This document shows, piece by piece, positions 1 through 9,432 of a DNA stretch of 64,000 nucleotides. The position numbers were made by a program, and so were the translations under genes. The DNA is taken from positions 2,356,001 through 2,420,000 of the forward strand of contig NZ_CP009323.1 in assembly GCF_000959725.1 (NCBI RefSeq). Reading direction: 5' to 3'. This DNA is from Burkholderia gladioli. Lineage in GTDB: Bacteria; Pseudomonadota; Gammaproteobacteria; Burkholderiales; Burkholderiaceae. Numbering within the stretch: position 1 is the stretch's first letter; the number at the start of each line of letters is the position of its first letter. The notes under the pieces were generated by a model. It made no database searches. It saw only the letters and a list, made by a program, of their open reading frames with translations, and was not told the DNA's origin.

Positions 1-46
1 GGAGGTCGCCGATGGCGATCGGCACAGGGCCGGGGGCAAAGGTCAT
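1..46 (-). CDS. apaH: Start of probable apaH (symmetrical Ap4A hydrolase), 5' fragment
   Basis: Read on the minus strand, an ATG at 46 opens a frame that runs off the window edge and gives MTFAPGPVPIAIGDL. The segment AIGDL, normally followed by QGC in the family, matches the first metal-binding motif of bacterial ApaH, which hydrolyses diadenosine tetraphosphate to two ADP. In other Burkholderia apaH borders the O-antigen locus on the rfbB side, which fits the position. Only 15 codons are visible, so the identification is an inference from motif plus context. Confidence 0.5.
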   Translation of the reverse strand, partial: MTFAPGPVPIAIGDL

Positions 47-415
47 TGCGGGATGGATGTGGTGCGATTTAACGATGTTTCGCAAGCTTCCGACGCACGG
101 TACCACAAGTCGTTCAGGGCTTCGGTTCCCGCAGCATGCGAAGGGAATATCCTGCGAATCGGAATTTTCTTAGAATGAAATTCGCATAAAACTCTGATTT
201 ATCGACATTTGTCAAGCTGTTGCAAGATGTTAGAGGCATGTTTTTTAGGCCGGCACAGGCCTTATAATTGCGTCCCTATGGGTTGATGGCGGGGCCGCTC
301 GCCAGATGGCCGAACAACAATAGATATACGCGATTCACGGCGCACACTCCGAGGGGCCGGCGGCAAATTCCGCTCATCGGCTCGATCAGACTCCGTTTTT
401 CGACAAGGGAATCCC
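47..415. other. Divergent intergenic region upstream of rfbB
   Basis: About 370 bp with no convincing gene. It must hold the promoters for the apaH-like gene and the rfb operon. It is visibly more AT-rich than the rest of the window, mainly around 160-245. I see no JUMPstart/ops element (the GGCGGTAG-type motif used by RfaH) in it. Confidence 0.6.
240..270 (+). promoter_or_regulatory. Candidate promoter of the rfb operon
   Basis: A perfect TATAAT lies at 263-268. Upstream at the usual distance is only a T run (241-246), so the -35 element is poor. A small inverted repeat, AGGCC at 247-251 and GGCCT at 258-262, sits in the spacer. The site is about 150 bp before the rfbB start, which would give a long leader. 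Prediction from sequence only. Confidence 0.35.
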
Positions 416-1477
416 ATGATATTGGTGACGGGCGGTGCCGGCTTCATTGGCGCCAATTTCGTGCTGGACTGGCTCGCGCAATCCGACGAGCCGGTGCTGA
501 ATGTCGACAAGCTCACGTACGCGGGCAACCTCGGCACGCTGAAGTCGCTGCAGGACAATCCGAATCACGTGTTCGCGCGTGTCGACATCTGCGATCGCGC
601 GGCGATCGACGCGCTGCTGGTCGAACATCGTCCGCGCGCGATCCTGCATTTTGCTGCCGAAAGTCATGTGGATCGCTCGATCCACGGTCCAGCCGATTTC
701 GTGCAGACCAACGTGGTCGGCACCTTCACTATGCTCGAGGCGACACGCCAGTATTGGAACACGCTCGATGCCGACGCGAAGACCTCGTTCCGCTTCCTTC
801 ACGTCTCCACCGATGAAGTGTTCGGTTCGCTGTCGGCCACCGATCCGCAGTTCTCGGAAACCACGCCGTACGCGCCGAACAGCCCGTACTCGGCAACCAA
901 GGCCGGCTCGGACCATCTGGTGCGTGCCTATTTCCATACTTACGGGCTGCCGGTGCTGACCACCAACTGCTCGAACAACTACGGCCCGTATCAGTTCCCC
1001 GAGAAGCTGATCCCGCTGATGATCGCCAATGCGCTGGCGGGCAAGCCGCTGCCGGTCTATGGCGATGGCCAGAACGTACGCGACTGGCTGTATGTTGGCG
1101 ATCACTGCTCGGCGATTCGCGAAGTGCTCGCGCGCGGCGTGCCCGGTGAAACCTACAACGTCGGCGGCTGGAACGAGAAGAAGAATCTCGACGTGGTGCA
1201 CGTGCTGTGTGACCTGCTCGACGAGTTGAAGCCGAAGGCGGGCGCCTCGTACCGCGAGCAGATCAGCTTCGTCACCGATCGTCCGGGGCATGACCGCCGC
1301 TACGCGATCGATGCACGCAAGCTCGAGCGCGAGCTGGGCTGGAAGCCGGCAGAAACCTTCGAGACCGGCATGGCGAAGACGGTGCGCTGGTATCTCGACA
1401 ACCAGGTCTGGGCCGAGGAAGTCGCATCCGGCGAGTACCGCAAGTGGGTCGAGATGAACTACGCGCAGCGCGCGTGA
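416..1477 (+). CDS. rfbB: dTDP-glucose 4,6-dehydratase
   Basis: Second step of dTDP-L-rhamnose synthesis: converts dTDP-glucose to dTDP-4-keto-6-deoxyglucose in the cytosol using bound NAD. The 353-residue protein has the family length. The Rossmann nucleotide motif TGGAGFIG is at residues 5-12, the catalytic T-D-E triad at 132-134 (in STDEVFG), and Tyr158-x3-Lys162 in YSATK. The start at 416 is supported by AAGGGA at 405-410. It opens the plus-strand unit rfbBACD plus a glycosyltransferase. The product feeds RfbC and RfbD for rhamnose incorporation into the O chain. Confidence 0.97.
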   Translation: MILVTGGAGFIGANFVLDWLAQSDEPVLNVDKLTYAGNLGTLKSLQDNPNHVFARVDICDRAAIDALLVEHRPRAILHFAAESHVDRSIHGPADFVQTNVVGTFTMLEATRQYWNTLDADAKTSFRFLHVSTDEVFGSLSATDPQFSETTPYAPNSPYSATKAGSDHLVRAYFHTYGLPVLTTNCSNNYGPYQFPEKLIPLMIANALAGKPLPVYGDGQNVRDWLYVGDHCSAIREVLARGVPGETYNVGGWNEKKNLDVVHVLCDLLDELKPKAGASYREQISFVTDRPGHDRRYAIDARKLERELGWKPAETFETGMAKTVRWYLDNQVWAEEVASGEYRKWVEMNYAQRA

Positions 1478-1491
1478 CGAGGAGCAAAACC

Positions 1492-2385
1492 ATGGCACGC
1501 AAGGGCATCATCCTCGCCGGCGGCTCCGGCACGCGTCTGTACCCGATCACGCACGCGGTGTCGAAGCAGCTGCTGCCGGTGTACGACAAGCCGATGATCT
1601 ACTATCCGCTGTCGACGCTGATGATCGCGGGGATTCGCGATGTGCTGATCATCTCCACGCCGCAAGACACGCCGCGCTTCGAGGCGATGCTCGGCGACGG
1701 TTCGCAGTGGGGCATGAATATCCAGTATGCGGTGCAGCCGTCGCCGGATGGTCTGGCGCAGGCGTTTCTGATCGGCCGTGAATTCATCGGCAGCGATCCG
1801 TCGGCGTTGATCCTCGGCGACAACATTTTCTATGGCCACGATCTCGTCAAGCAGCTCCATCGGGCCGACGAGCGCATCGAAGGCGCGACCGTATTCGCCT
1901 ATCACGTGCATGACCCCGAGCGTTACGGCGTCGTGGAATTCGATGCGGATTTCCGTGCGCTGTCGATAGAAGAAAAGCCGGCCAAGCCCCGTTCGAACTA
2001 CGCGGTTACCGGGCTCTACTTCTACGATAACCAGGTTTGCGACATCGCTGCCGACATCAAGCCTTCCCCGCGCGGTGAGCTCGAGATCACGGATGTGAAT
2101 TCGCGCTACCTGCAGGCCGGCAAGCTGGACGTCGAAATCATGGGGCGTGGTTATGCCTGGCTCGATACCGGCACGCACGACTCCCTGATCGAGGCGGCGA
2201 CCTTCATCGCGACACTGCAGAAGCGCCAGGGGTTGGTGGTCGCTTGCCCCGAGGAAATCGCCTACCGGCATCGCTGGATCGACGGTGAGCAGGTTCTCAA
2301 GCTTGCCCAGCCGCTCGCGAAGAACGCGTATGGGCAGTATCTGAAGAATCTTTTGACGGAACAGGTGGCATGGCAATCCAGGTAA
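1492..2385 (+). CDS. rfbA: Glucose-1-phosphate thymidylyltransferase
   Basis: First step of dTDP-L-rhamnose synthesis: glucose-1-phosphate plus dTTP gives dTDP-glucose and pyrophosphate. The 297-residue protein carries the nucleotidyltransferase signature [14 protein letters not shown] at residues 5-18, the LGDNIFYG segment and the EEKP motif. The frame is open further upstream, but ATG 1492 is preferred because GAGGAG lies at 1479-1484 and the protein then begins exactly where the family does. It starts 14 bp after rfbB. Its end overlaps the start of rfbC by 16 bp, which suggests translational coupling. Confidence 0.97.
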   Translation: MARKGIILAGGSGTRLYPITHAVSKQLLPVYDKPMIYYPLSTLMIAGIRDVLIISTPQDTPRFEAMLGDGSQWGMNIQYAVQPSPDGLAQAFLIGREFIGSDPSALILGDNIFYGHDLVKQLHRADERIEGATVFAYHVHDPERYGVVEFDADFRALSIEEKPAKPRSNYAVTGLYFYDNQVCDIAADIKPSPRGELEITDVNSRYLQAGKLDVEIMGRGYAWLDTGTHDSLIEAATFIATLQKRQGLVVACPEEIAYRHRWIDGEQVLKLAQPLAKNAYGQYLKNLLTEQVAWQSR

Positions 2386-2921
2386 GCGAAACGGCACTGT
2401 CGGAAGTCAAGATCATCGAGCCGAAGGTGTTCGGCGATGCGCGCGGCTTCTTCTACGAGAGCTTCAACGGCCGCGAGTTTGCAGAAAAGGTCGACCCGCA
2501 GGCGGTGTTCGTCCAGGACAATCATTCACGCTCGGCGCGTGGCGTACTGCGTGGGCTGCATTATCAGATCGAGCATGCACAGGGCAAGCTCGTGCGCGTG
2601 ATTGCAGGTGAGGTGCTGGACGTTGCCGTCGATATCCGCAAGTCCTCCCCGAATTTCGGCAAGTGGGTTGGCGTGCGCCTGAGCGCAGAGAATGCTCGCC
2701 AGCTATGGGTGCCGCCAGGCTTCGCGCATGGTTTCGTGACCCTGAGCGAATCAGCCGAATTTCTCTATAAGACGACCGACTACTGGTACCCCGAATTCGA
2801 GCGCAGCATCGTCTGGAACGATCCGGCGCTCGGGATTGACTGGCAGATCGATTTCGAGCCGCAACTCGCGGCAAAGGATGCGGCTGGCTCGCGGCTGGCC
2901 CAGGCCGACGTTTACGCCTGA
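2370..2921 (+). CDS. rfbC: dTDP-4-dehydrorhamnose 3,5-epimerase
   Basis: Third step of dTDP-L-rhamnose synthesis, epimerising C3 and C5 of dTDP-4-keto-6-deoxyglucose. The 183-residue cupin-type protein has the family signature [17 protein letters not shown], which includes the catalytic histidine, and the later [10 protein letters not shown] segment. The start lies inside the last codons of rfbA (16 bp overlap). The gene order is therefore B-A-C-D. rfbD starts 8 bp after its end. Confidence 0.97.
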   Translation: MAIQVSETALSEVKIIEPKVFGDARGFFYESFNGREFAEKVDPQAVFVQDNHSRSARGVLRGLHYQIEHAQGKLVRVIAGEVLDVAVDIRKSSPNFGKWVGVRLSAENARQLWVPPGFAHGFVTLSESAEFLYKTTDYWYPEFERSIVWNDPALGIDWQIDFEPQLAAKDAAGSRLAQADVYA

Positions 2922-2929
2922 GTTCGACC

Positions 2930-3826
2930 ATGACAAAACGGCAACGTACGATCCTGCTGACCGGCATCAATGGCCAGGTCGGCTACGAACTGGCCCGCAG
3001 CCTGCAAGGGTTGGGGCGCGTGATCGCGCTGGACCGGCAGGCGCTCGATTTATCCGAGCCGGAGTCGATTCGCCGCGTGGTGCGCGAGATCGAGCCGCAA
3101 CTGATCGTCAACCCGGCGGCCTATACCGCCGTGGATCAGGCGGAGACGGACGTGGCAGCCGCCACGCGCCTGAATGTCGAGGTACCGGCGGTGTTTGCCG
3201 AGGAGGCAAAGTGGGTTGGTGCCGCGCTGGTGCATTACTCGACCGACTACGTTTATGCCGGCGAAGGCGAGCGGCGCTATGTCGAGACCGATCCCGTCGG
3301 GCCACGGAATGTCTATGGGCGGACCAAGCTCGATGGCGAGCGGGCCATCGTGGCATCCGGTTGCCGTCACCTGATCCTGCGTACCAGCTGGGTGTATGGC
3401 ATGCGTGGGCGCAACTTCCTGAAAACCATGCTGCGCCTCGGTGCCGAGCGCGACGAATTGAACGTGGTGGCCGATCAGATCGGCGCGCCGACGTGGTCGC
3501 GGACCATCGCCGACCTGACGGCGGCGATTCTTGCGCAATCGGTCGCGACGGGCTGCACGTCCGACGATTGGTGGACAAACCACTCCGGCATCTATCACCT
3601 GGCTGCGGCAGGGGAGACCTCCTGGCATGGTTTCGCCGAGGCGATCTTCGCGGAGTCGGGCGGCGAACGTCGACCGCTTGTGCGACCGATTCCCGCTTCC
3701 GCCTATCCGACCCCGGCAACGCGCCCCTCGAACTCGCGGCTGTCGATGGACAAGCTCGAACGCAGTTTCGGCTTGACTGTGCCGGATTGGCGAGAGGCAT
3801 TGCGCTTGTGTATGAGGACGGATTGA
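2930..3826 (+). CDS. rfbD: dTDP-4-dehydrorhamnose reductase
   Basis: Last step of dTDP-L-rhamnose synthesis: NAD(P)H reduction of dTDP-4-keto-rhamnose. The 298-residue SDR protein has the N-terminal GINGQVG nucleotide-binding motif, the STDYVYAG segment and the catalytic Tyr129-x3-Lys133 in YGRTK. It follows rfbC by 8 bp. The next gene, a rhamnosyltransferase-like enzyme, starts within about 15 bp of its end, so donor synthesis and use are in one transcript. Confidence 0.96.
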   Translation: MTKRQRTILLTGINGQVGYELARSLQGLGRVIALDRQALDLSEPESIRRVVREIEPQLIVNPAAYTAVDQAETDVAAATRLNVEVPAVFAEEAKWVGAALVHYSTDYVYAGEGERRYVETDPVGPRNVYGRTKLDGERAIVASGCRHLILRTSWVYGMRGRNFLKTMLRLGAERDELNVVADQIGAPTWSRTIADLTAAILAQSVATGCTSDDWWTNHSGIYHLAAAGETSWHGFAEAIFAESGGERRPLVRPIPASAYPTPATRPSNSRLSMDKLERSFGLTVPDWREALRLCMRTD

Positions 3827-3840
3827 GCGGCTCGGTGCCG

Positions 3841-4731
3841 ATGCCGCCGCGTGTCGGTGCGGTGGTGGTGTTTTATCGTCCCGATGCCGCCTGTGTAGCG
3901 CGGGCTAATCGTCTCGCCGCCAACCTTCATTGCGTGGTCGTCGACAATTCGGAAACGGTGGCTGATGCCGTCGCGCTCGGTCTGGACCCCGCCATCGAAT
4001 ATCTGCCGAACGGTGAGAACCTGGGTATCGCGCTCGCCCTGAATCAGGGAGTCGAGAGGTTGATCGAGCAGGGCTTCACGATGGCGATGCTGTTCGATCA
4101 GGATAGCGAGCCGACCTCGAAGCTCCTGGGCGAACTGCCCGCCGCAGTGGCCGCGGCAGATACGACGCAGCGTCCGGTTGCGCTCGGCGGCCCTGCCTAC
4201 GAGGACGCCCGCCTGCGCGGCGTGGCCCCGTTCGTACGCTTCGGCTGGGGACGTTTCCGTCGGATCGCGCCGATGGGCGAGGTGCCGATCGACGTTGATT
4301 TCCTGATTACCTCCGGTTCCTGCGTGAACCTGCGCTATTGGCGTGAGATTGGTCCGATGGATGCCGCGCTGTTCATCGATTTTGTCGATCTTGAATGGTG
4401 CGTGCGGGCCAAGCGGGCCGGTTATCGCGTGATCGGCGTGCCCTGGCTGCGTCTGAGTCATGAACTCGGCGGCGAGCCGGTGCGCGTGCTTGGACGTAAC
4501 TATCCCATGCACGGGCCGATCCGCCATTACTACCAGTTTCGCAATATCGTTGCGCTCGCCATGCGCGGATCGATGCCACTGTCCTGGAAGACGGCCGAGC
4601 TGGTCAAGTTGCCGGTGCGTATCGCCATCTACTGCCTGTTCCCCGATCGCCGTCGCGAGCATGTGCGAATGGCCTGGCAGGGTTTCGTCGACGGCTTGCG
4701 GGGCAGGCTCGGGGCTTATCGGCCGCGCTGA
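3841..4731 (+). CDS. GT2 family glycosyltransferase, rhamnosyltransferase-like
   Basis: A single-domain GT-A glycosyltransferase of about 296 residues. It starts with VGAVVVFYRPD, has an acidic donor-metal motif Asp86-Gln-Asp88 (DQDSEP), and a C-terminal acceptor block LFIDFVDLEWCVRAKRAGY typical of RfbF/RfbN-type rhamnosyltransferases. Cytoplasmic or membrane-associated, it probably adds rhamnose to the growing lipid-linked O chain. This is inferred from family and from its place directly behind rfbD. ATG 3841 is chosen; in-frame GTG codons at 3835 and 3808 are possible, the latter with GAGAGG upstream. It converges with the minus-strand block, with 30 bp between stops. Confidence 0.85.
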   Translation: MPPRVGAVVVFYRPDAACVARANRLAANLHCVVVDNSETVADAVALGLDPAIEYLPNGENLGIALALNQGVERLIEQGFTMAMLFDQDSEPTSKLLGELPAAVAAADTTQRPVALGGPAYEDARLRGVAPFVRFGWGRFRRIAPMGEVPIDVDFLITSGSCVNLRYWREIGPMDAALFIDFVDLEWCVRAKRAGYRVIGVPWLRLSHELGGEPVRVLGRNYPMHGPIRHYYQFRNIVALAMRGSMPLSWKTAELVKLPVRIAIYCLFPDRRREHVRMAWQGFVDGLRGRLGAYRPR

Positions 4732-4761
4732 GCGGGCAGCGGCGGTACTCGCGTCGGTGGC

Positions 4762-6723
4762 TCAGTCGAGCATGCCGATGCGCGGTGGCTCGGCGAACGA
4801 GAATGGCGGCATATCGCCCGCGAGCGAGAGATTCGGGTTATAGGCAGGCTCGTGCGGTAGAGCGTCGCCCCAGCGTTGTTTCATCCACTGGGCCTCCTCC
4901 GCGAAGCGGGCCTGCTTGTCGGGGGACATGTCCGACCCGCGGCTCGCCGATTCATGATGTCTGAGTTCGGCGAACGGCGTCCATGCATTGCGATAGCCGA
5001 TCGCGCGCAGCTTCAGGCAAAAATCGACGTCGTTGAATGCGACGCGCAAGGATTCCTCAAAACCTCCCACCTGCTCGTAGAGTGCCTTGCGTACCAGCAG
5101 ACAGGCCGCCGTGACGGCCGAGACGTTCTGGACCGACACGGCACGATTCACGTAACCGAACTGGCCGCGGTGCAACAAGTGGTGCAGATGGCCGGCAATA
5201 CCGTTCAGGCCGAGCAGCACGCCGCCATGCTGGAGCCTGTTATCGGGATACCAGAGTGCGGCACCGACCGCGCCTGTCCCGGGCAGGGCAGCGACACCGA
5301 TCATCTCGTCGAGCCAGTGCTCGTTCATGACCTCGGTGTCGTTATTGAGCAGGCACAGGTAGCTACCGCGTGCGATCGCGGCGGCGCGGTTGTTCAGCAT
5401 GGAGAAGTTGAACGGCGACTCGTCGCGGAAGACGCGAACCGACGCTTGCTGCTTGAGCGACTCGAGATAGGCGAGAGTCGCCGGCTCGGTGCTGCCGTTG
5501 TCGACTACGATGATTTCCAGGTTTGGGTAGCGTGTGCGATGCAGCAGGCCATCGATGCATTTGCGCAGCAAGACGACGCCGTCGCGTGTCGGGACGATGA
5601 TCGAGACCAGCGGCGCGGGCTTCGGTACCGGATAACGCACGCGGATGATGCCGACCTCGGGATGAACTTCCTCGACCGTCGCATCGGGCAGGCCCACGCG
5701 TTGCAGGTGCTCGAGCAGCGCACGGCGAGCAGCAATCTCTGCATAGGGCTTGGCGGAACGTCCGCCAGCCGTGCTGCCGGGCACGATTCGCCAGTGATAG
5801 AGCACGTGCGGGATATGGACCACGCTGTGGTCGCCTGCCAGATCGATGCAGCGCAGCGCCAGGTCATAGTCCTGGCTACCCTCGAAACCCTTGCGAAAAC
5901 CGCCTGCCTCGCGGACCAAGGTGGTCTCGAACACGCCGAGGTGGGAGAACATGTTCTGCGAGCGAAACAGCAGCGGATTCCAGTCCGACTTGAAGTAGGG
6001 TGCAGTACGTTCGCCCCGCTCGTCGAGCTTGTCTTCGTCGCTGTAGAACAGCCGTGCCTGAGGGAAGCGGTTGATGTATCGCGCCACCATGAACAGTGCA
6101 TGCGGCGGCAGGATGTCGTCGTGGTCGACCAGCACCACGAAATCGCCTGTCGCCAGCGACAAGGCGCTGTTGCTTGCTTCCGAGATATGACCATTGGTCT
6201 CGCGATAGAGTACGCGGATGCGCGCGTCGCGCGCCCGGTGAGCGTCGAGCGCCTGGCGTACGGCCGGCGAAGGCGAGGCGTCGTCGGCGATGCACAGCTC
6301 CCAGTGTGGATACACCTGCGCCTGGATCGACGCGATCATCGCGTCCAGCAACGCGATATCGCTGTTGTAGGTCGGCACGACGACCGAAAAGCGCGGCAAG
6401 GTCGGCATGGTCGAGATGGCGGCGAGCGCCACTTCCCTCTCGGCGTCGCCGAAGCTGTCGTAGCGAGCGACCCAGTCGCGATAGCGCGCGCTGAACGGCA
6501 GGCGACTCAGGCGGCTGGCGAAGCCGGCGACACCTTCTCGACGCAGGGTGCGTATGCAGTAAGCGAGGGCTCGGCCGTAGCCGCCGTGGGTTCTGGCCTG
6601 GCGGCGCGCGGTTCCCAGCGCGAGCGGCAGGATCGCGGCGAGCCGCTGCAGTTTGCCCGGCACATGTGGACGCGTCGGCTCAGCGGGAGGATCGAACGGA
6701 TCGGGCGGTGTGACGTGGGTCAT
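4762..6723 (-). CDS. Two-domain GT2 glycosyltransferase
   Basis: A 653-residue protein with two complete GT-A domains in tandem. The first begins with FSVVVPTYN at about residue 112 and has the acidic DHDD at 200-203. The second begins with VSIIVPTRDG at about 373 and has NDTE at 461-464. Such proteins add two sugars, or alternate linkages, during O-antigen or capsule chain growth. The exact sugars cannot be read from sequence. It lies 29 bp downstream of wzt in the minus-strand unit wzm-wzt-GT, so it is probably part of the same polymer pathway. The N-terminal 110 residues have no clear motif. Confidence 0.9.
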   Translation of the reverse strand: MTHVTPPDPFDPPAEPTRPHVPGKLQRLAAILPLALGTARRQARTHGGYGRALAYCIRTLRREGVAGFASRLSRLPFSARYRDWVARYDSFGDAEREVALAAISTMPTLPRFSVVVPTYNSDIALLDAMIASIQAQVYPHWELCIADDASPSPAVRQALDAHRARDARIRVLYRETNGHISEASNSALSLATGDFVVLVDHDDILPPHALFMVARYINRFPQARLFYSDEDKLDERGERTAPYFKSDWNPLLFRSQNMFSHLGVFETTLVREAGGFRKGFEGSQDYDLALRCIDLAGDHSVVHIPHVLYHWRIVPGSTAGGRSAKPYAEIAARRALLEHLQRVGLPDATVEEVHPEVGIIRVRYPVPKPAPLVSIIVPTRDGVVLLRKCIDGLLHRTRYPNLEIIVVDNGSTEPATLAYLESLKQQASVRVFRDESPFNFSMLNNRAAAIARGSYLCLLNNDTEVMNEHWLDEMIGVAALPGTGAVGAALWYPDNRLQHGGVLLGLNGIAGHLHHLLHRGQFGYVNRAVSVQNVSAVTAACLLVRKALYEQVGGFEESLRVAFNDVDFCLKLRAIGYRNAWTPFAELRHHESASRGSDMSPDKQARFAEEAQWMKQRWGDALPHEPAYNPNLSLAGDMPPFSFAEPPRIGMLD

Positions 6724-6752
6724 GAATCTATCGGGACAGGCGTGTGGCGGCC

Positions 6753-8159
6753 TCAGGCTGGCTCGGCGGGTTCGTCGATGCCGAGCGTGATGGCGGTCAT
6801 CGGTGTGCCGGCTATCCCCGTTGCCAGGTGGGCGGATTCGGATTTGACGATGCAGGCGTCGTGCAGGCAGTCGACCACGCGCGCCGCGCCGTCGACTTCG
6901 GCCAGCACGTACGCGCTGATCGCATAGTCACCCGGCGGCAGCAGCGGCATCGCAAAGCAAAATTCGGCCAGCCAGCGATCGCCCGCGGTAACCTCGCTTG
7001 CCGGTGAGAACGCGGTATCGTCGCTGAAAATCGCCTGGCCTAGCCGGTCCTTCACGATGAAGCCGACACAGGGCGGCATGCCGACGTCGGGAGCACGCAG
7101 CACGATGCGCAGCGTTACGGCGTCGCCGCCGGTGATCCAGGCGATGGGCTTGCCCGACTCACCCAGCAACGCGACTTCGTCGATCAACTCGCGCTCGCGA
7201 TGAGCCGGCAAGGCCTGGGGATCGAGGTCGGTGCCGCCGAACGCGGGAGTGGGTACCGCGGGCCGTGCCGTGACTTTCTCGCGCTGGTCGACGGCGGGCA
7301 GGCGTCGACGTGCGCCGTGTGTTCGCCTGACGTGCCCTGCCTGCTTGTCCCAGGCAAGCCCTTCGCCCTGCTGCTGCCGGTAGAAGGCCTCGAAATAATG
7401 GGTGCAGACGGACTTCGAACTACCGTTTTCCCGCAGTACCCCGCGATCGAGCCAGATCGCGCGATCGCAGAGACTACGCACGGCGCCCGAATCGTGACTC
7501 ACGAACAGCACGGTGCCGTGTTGCTGGAAGCGGCGCAGGAAGCGCATGCACTTCTGCGTGAAGAAGGCGTCGCCGACCGCGAGTGCCTCGTCGATCACCA
7601 GGATGTCGGCATCGACATGCGCGATCACCGCGAATGCCAGGCGCACGAACATCCCGCTCGAATAGGTCTTGACCGGCTGGTCGATGAATTTGCCGATGTC
7701 GGCGAATGCGATGATGTCGTCGACGCGGGCCTCGATTTCATCACGTGTGAGACCGTGCAACTGACCGTTGATGTAGATGTTCTCGCGCCCGCTGTACTCG
7801 GCATCGAATCCCGAGCCGAGTTCGAGCAGTGCAGCGATGCGCCCGTGTGTCTCGACCGTGCCTCGGGTTGGCGCGAGCGTGCCGCAGACGATTTGCAGCA
7901 AGGTGCTTTTGCCCGAGCCGTTGCGGCCGATGATGCCGATCGTCTCTCCGCGCGCGATTTCGAAATCGACCTCGCGCAGCGCCCAGAACATCCGCACGCA
8001 ATTATCCGCCCTGGCTTGCCAGGCACGCCGCAGCGCGGGCAGTGGCGTGACGGCCGCCAGTAGCGAATAAAGGCTGCGTTTGAGGCGGTCGGCAGGCAGG
8101 CGATACGACTCGAAGCCCTTGGCGACGCCGGAGATGCGAACCGCGATCTCAGATGACAT
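6753..8159 (-). CDS. wzt: O-antigen ABC exporter ATPase Wzt (copy 1, with C-terminal sugar-binding domain)
   Basis: ATPase subunit of the Wzm-Wzt exporter that moves finished undecaprenyl-linked O polysaccharide to the periplasm. In the 468-residue protein, Walker A GRNGSGKST is at 78-86, the signature YSSGM at 166-170 and Walker B ILVIDE at 186-191. A linker follows, then a beta-rich C-terminal domain (about 325-455) of the Wzt carbohydrate-binding type, which in other bacteria recognises the modified end of the chain. It overlaps wzm by 11 bp. A close paralogue lies on the other strand at 9433: the ATPase cores are about 80% identical by eye, while the C-terminal domains differ. Confidence 0.93.
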   Translation of the reverse strand: MSSEIAVRISGVAKGFESYRLPADRLKRSLYSLLAAVTPLPALRRAWQARADNCVRMFWALREVDFEIARGETIGIIGRNGSGKSTLLQIVCGTLAPTRGTVETHGRIAALLELGSGFDAEYSGRENIYINGQLHGLTRDEIEARVDDIIAFADIGKFIDQPVKTYSSGMFVRLAFAVIAHVDADILVIDEALAVGDAFFTQKCMRFLRRFQQHGTVLFVSHDSGAVRSLCDRAIWLDRGVLRENGSSKSVCTHYFEAFYRQQQGEGLAWDKQAGHVRRTHGARRRLPAVDQREKVTARPAVPTPAFGGTDLDPQALPAHRERELIDEVALLGESGKPIAWITGGDAVTLRIVLRAPDVGMPPCVGFIVKDRLGQAIFSDDTAFSPASEVTAGDRWLAEFCFAMPLLPPGDYAISAYVLAEVDGAARVVDCLHDACIVKSESAHLATGIAGTPMTAITLGIDEPAEPA

Positions 8160-8973
8160 CGGCGAAACCCCGGCGGGTTTTCTGGAACCACGCGAAGCCG
8201 ATCCAGGCGACGACCACCGCCATCAGACAATACGGTCCCCAGCGGCTCCAGTCGATGGGATTGCCCCACACCAGCACGTCGCGGCTCTGTTCGATCGGAT
8301 AGGTCATCGGATTCAGGTAGACCAATTCCTGGAATCGAGACGGTAGTGAAGACACTGGGAAAAACACGGGCGAGAGAAACATCAGCGCCGTGATCGCGAT
8401 GCCGACAGTCTGACCGATGTCGCGCAGGTAGACGCCGGTGGCTGCCAGCAGCCAGCTCAGGCCCATGATGAACACGCAAAGAGGAGCGAGTACCAGCGGG
8501 AACAGCAGTGCGGTGATCGGCACATGGCCGCGGATCAGCCATTCGGCGACCAGCAGGATCAATGCGCTGACGCAGAGGTGAAACAACCCGGAAAGCAGTG
8601 TCACGCAGGGCAGGATTTCGAGCGGGAACACGATCTTCTTCACGAAGTTCGTATTCGAAAGAATCTGCGAGGGTGCGCGGTTCGCGCATTCCGAAAAGAG
8701 ATTGAACATGATCATGCCGGCGAACAGCACCACGGCGAACTCGCCCTTCGAGGCAGACGGTGAGGCGCCGCCCCAGCGTGATTTGAAGACTTCGCTGAAT
8801 ACGAAGGTATAGACGCTCAGCATCAGGAGCGGGGTCAGCAGAGACCAGAAGATGCCGAGGACCGAACCCTTGTAGCGGCCGACCGCGTCGCGGCGCGCCA
8901 GGTCCAGCAGCAGACGGCGATTCCGTATCAGCGACGCGGCAAGGGCGCGCGGCGAGGTGCTGAAGCTTTGCAT
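8149..8973 (-). CDS. wzm: O-antigen ABC exporter permease Wzm
   Basis: Integral membrane subunit of the ABC-2 type polysaccharide exporter. The 274 residues contain about six hydrophobic segments and the typical N-terminal block in which GRYKGSVLGIFWSLLTPLL precedes the first membrane helix. It pairs with Wzt copy 1, with an 11-bp gene overlap. It is the first gene of the minus-strand unit, and a 459-bp divergent region separates it from the second wzt. No clear ribosome binding site precedes the ATG at 8973. It is the only permease gene in the window although two Wzt ATPases are present. Confidence 0.93.
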   Translation of the reverse strand: MQSFSTSPRALAASLIRNRRLLLDLARRDAVGRYKGSVLGIFWSLLTPLLMLSVYTFVFSEVFKSRWGGASPSASKGEFAVVLFAGMIMFNLFSECANRAPSQILSNTNFVKKIVFPLEILPCVTLLSGLFHLCVSALILLVAEWLIRGHVPITALLFPLVLAPLCVFIMGLSWLLAATGVYLRDIGQTVGIAITALMFLSPVFFPVSSLPSRFQELVYLNPMTYPIEQSRDVLVWGNPIDWSRWGPYCLMAVVVAWIGFAWFQKTRRGFADVI

Positions 8974-9432
8974 AGTATCGAGTGAAGAATATGGCCGGAG
9001 GCGGCAGGTGCCGCGGCCGCGAACGCAAGTGTTGCCGCGTGGGCGAGATCGGGCTGGCGGGGACCTCGGAGGCGCCGGGCGATCTTGGAATGGGGCGGCG
9101 CGTTCGCAGCGTGCTGAATTATGTCATACGGCGCCAGCGGTTCGTTCCTTGCCGTTGTCTTCACAGCGTCGTACAAGTGTGTCCAAGTGTAAATACTGCA
9201 ATTGGGTAGATTGACAGGGCGCGACGTGGAAGCGGGGGCGGGCGGCGAGCGGAGCGGGTTTTGAGCGAGCGCGCGTGGCCGAAAACTGTTTCATCTCGCA
9301 TCGTGAAAAAGGTAAAACGAGGTAGAATCCCGTAACTTTTACAACGAGCTAGTCCGCTTAGCCGCACCTGACTCCGCGCCGCCGGTGTCGTCGTGTAATT
9401 CCGAGGGCCAGGGCGGGCACATAACAACCGGT
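8974..9432. promoter_or_regulatory. Divergent intergenic region between wzm and the second wzt
   Basis: About 460 bp without a convincing gene. It should carry back-to-back promoters for the two O-antigen sub-operons. A -10-like TAGAAT is at 9323-9328 for the plus strand, without a good -35. A perfect TTGACA at 9211-9216 has no matching -10. Two direct copies of CAAGTGT lie near 9174-9191 and could be a regulator site. The segment around 9290-9350 is AT-rich relative to its surroundings. Confidence 0.45.

Noticed and set aside
47..415. JUMPstart/ops element for RfaH upstream of rfbB
   Set aside because: No GGCGGTAGC-like sequence is present on the plus strand.
9211..9239. Promoter with perfect TTGACA upstream of the second wzt
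   Set aside because: There is no acceptable -10 hexamer at 16-19 bp; the downstream bases are GC-only.
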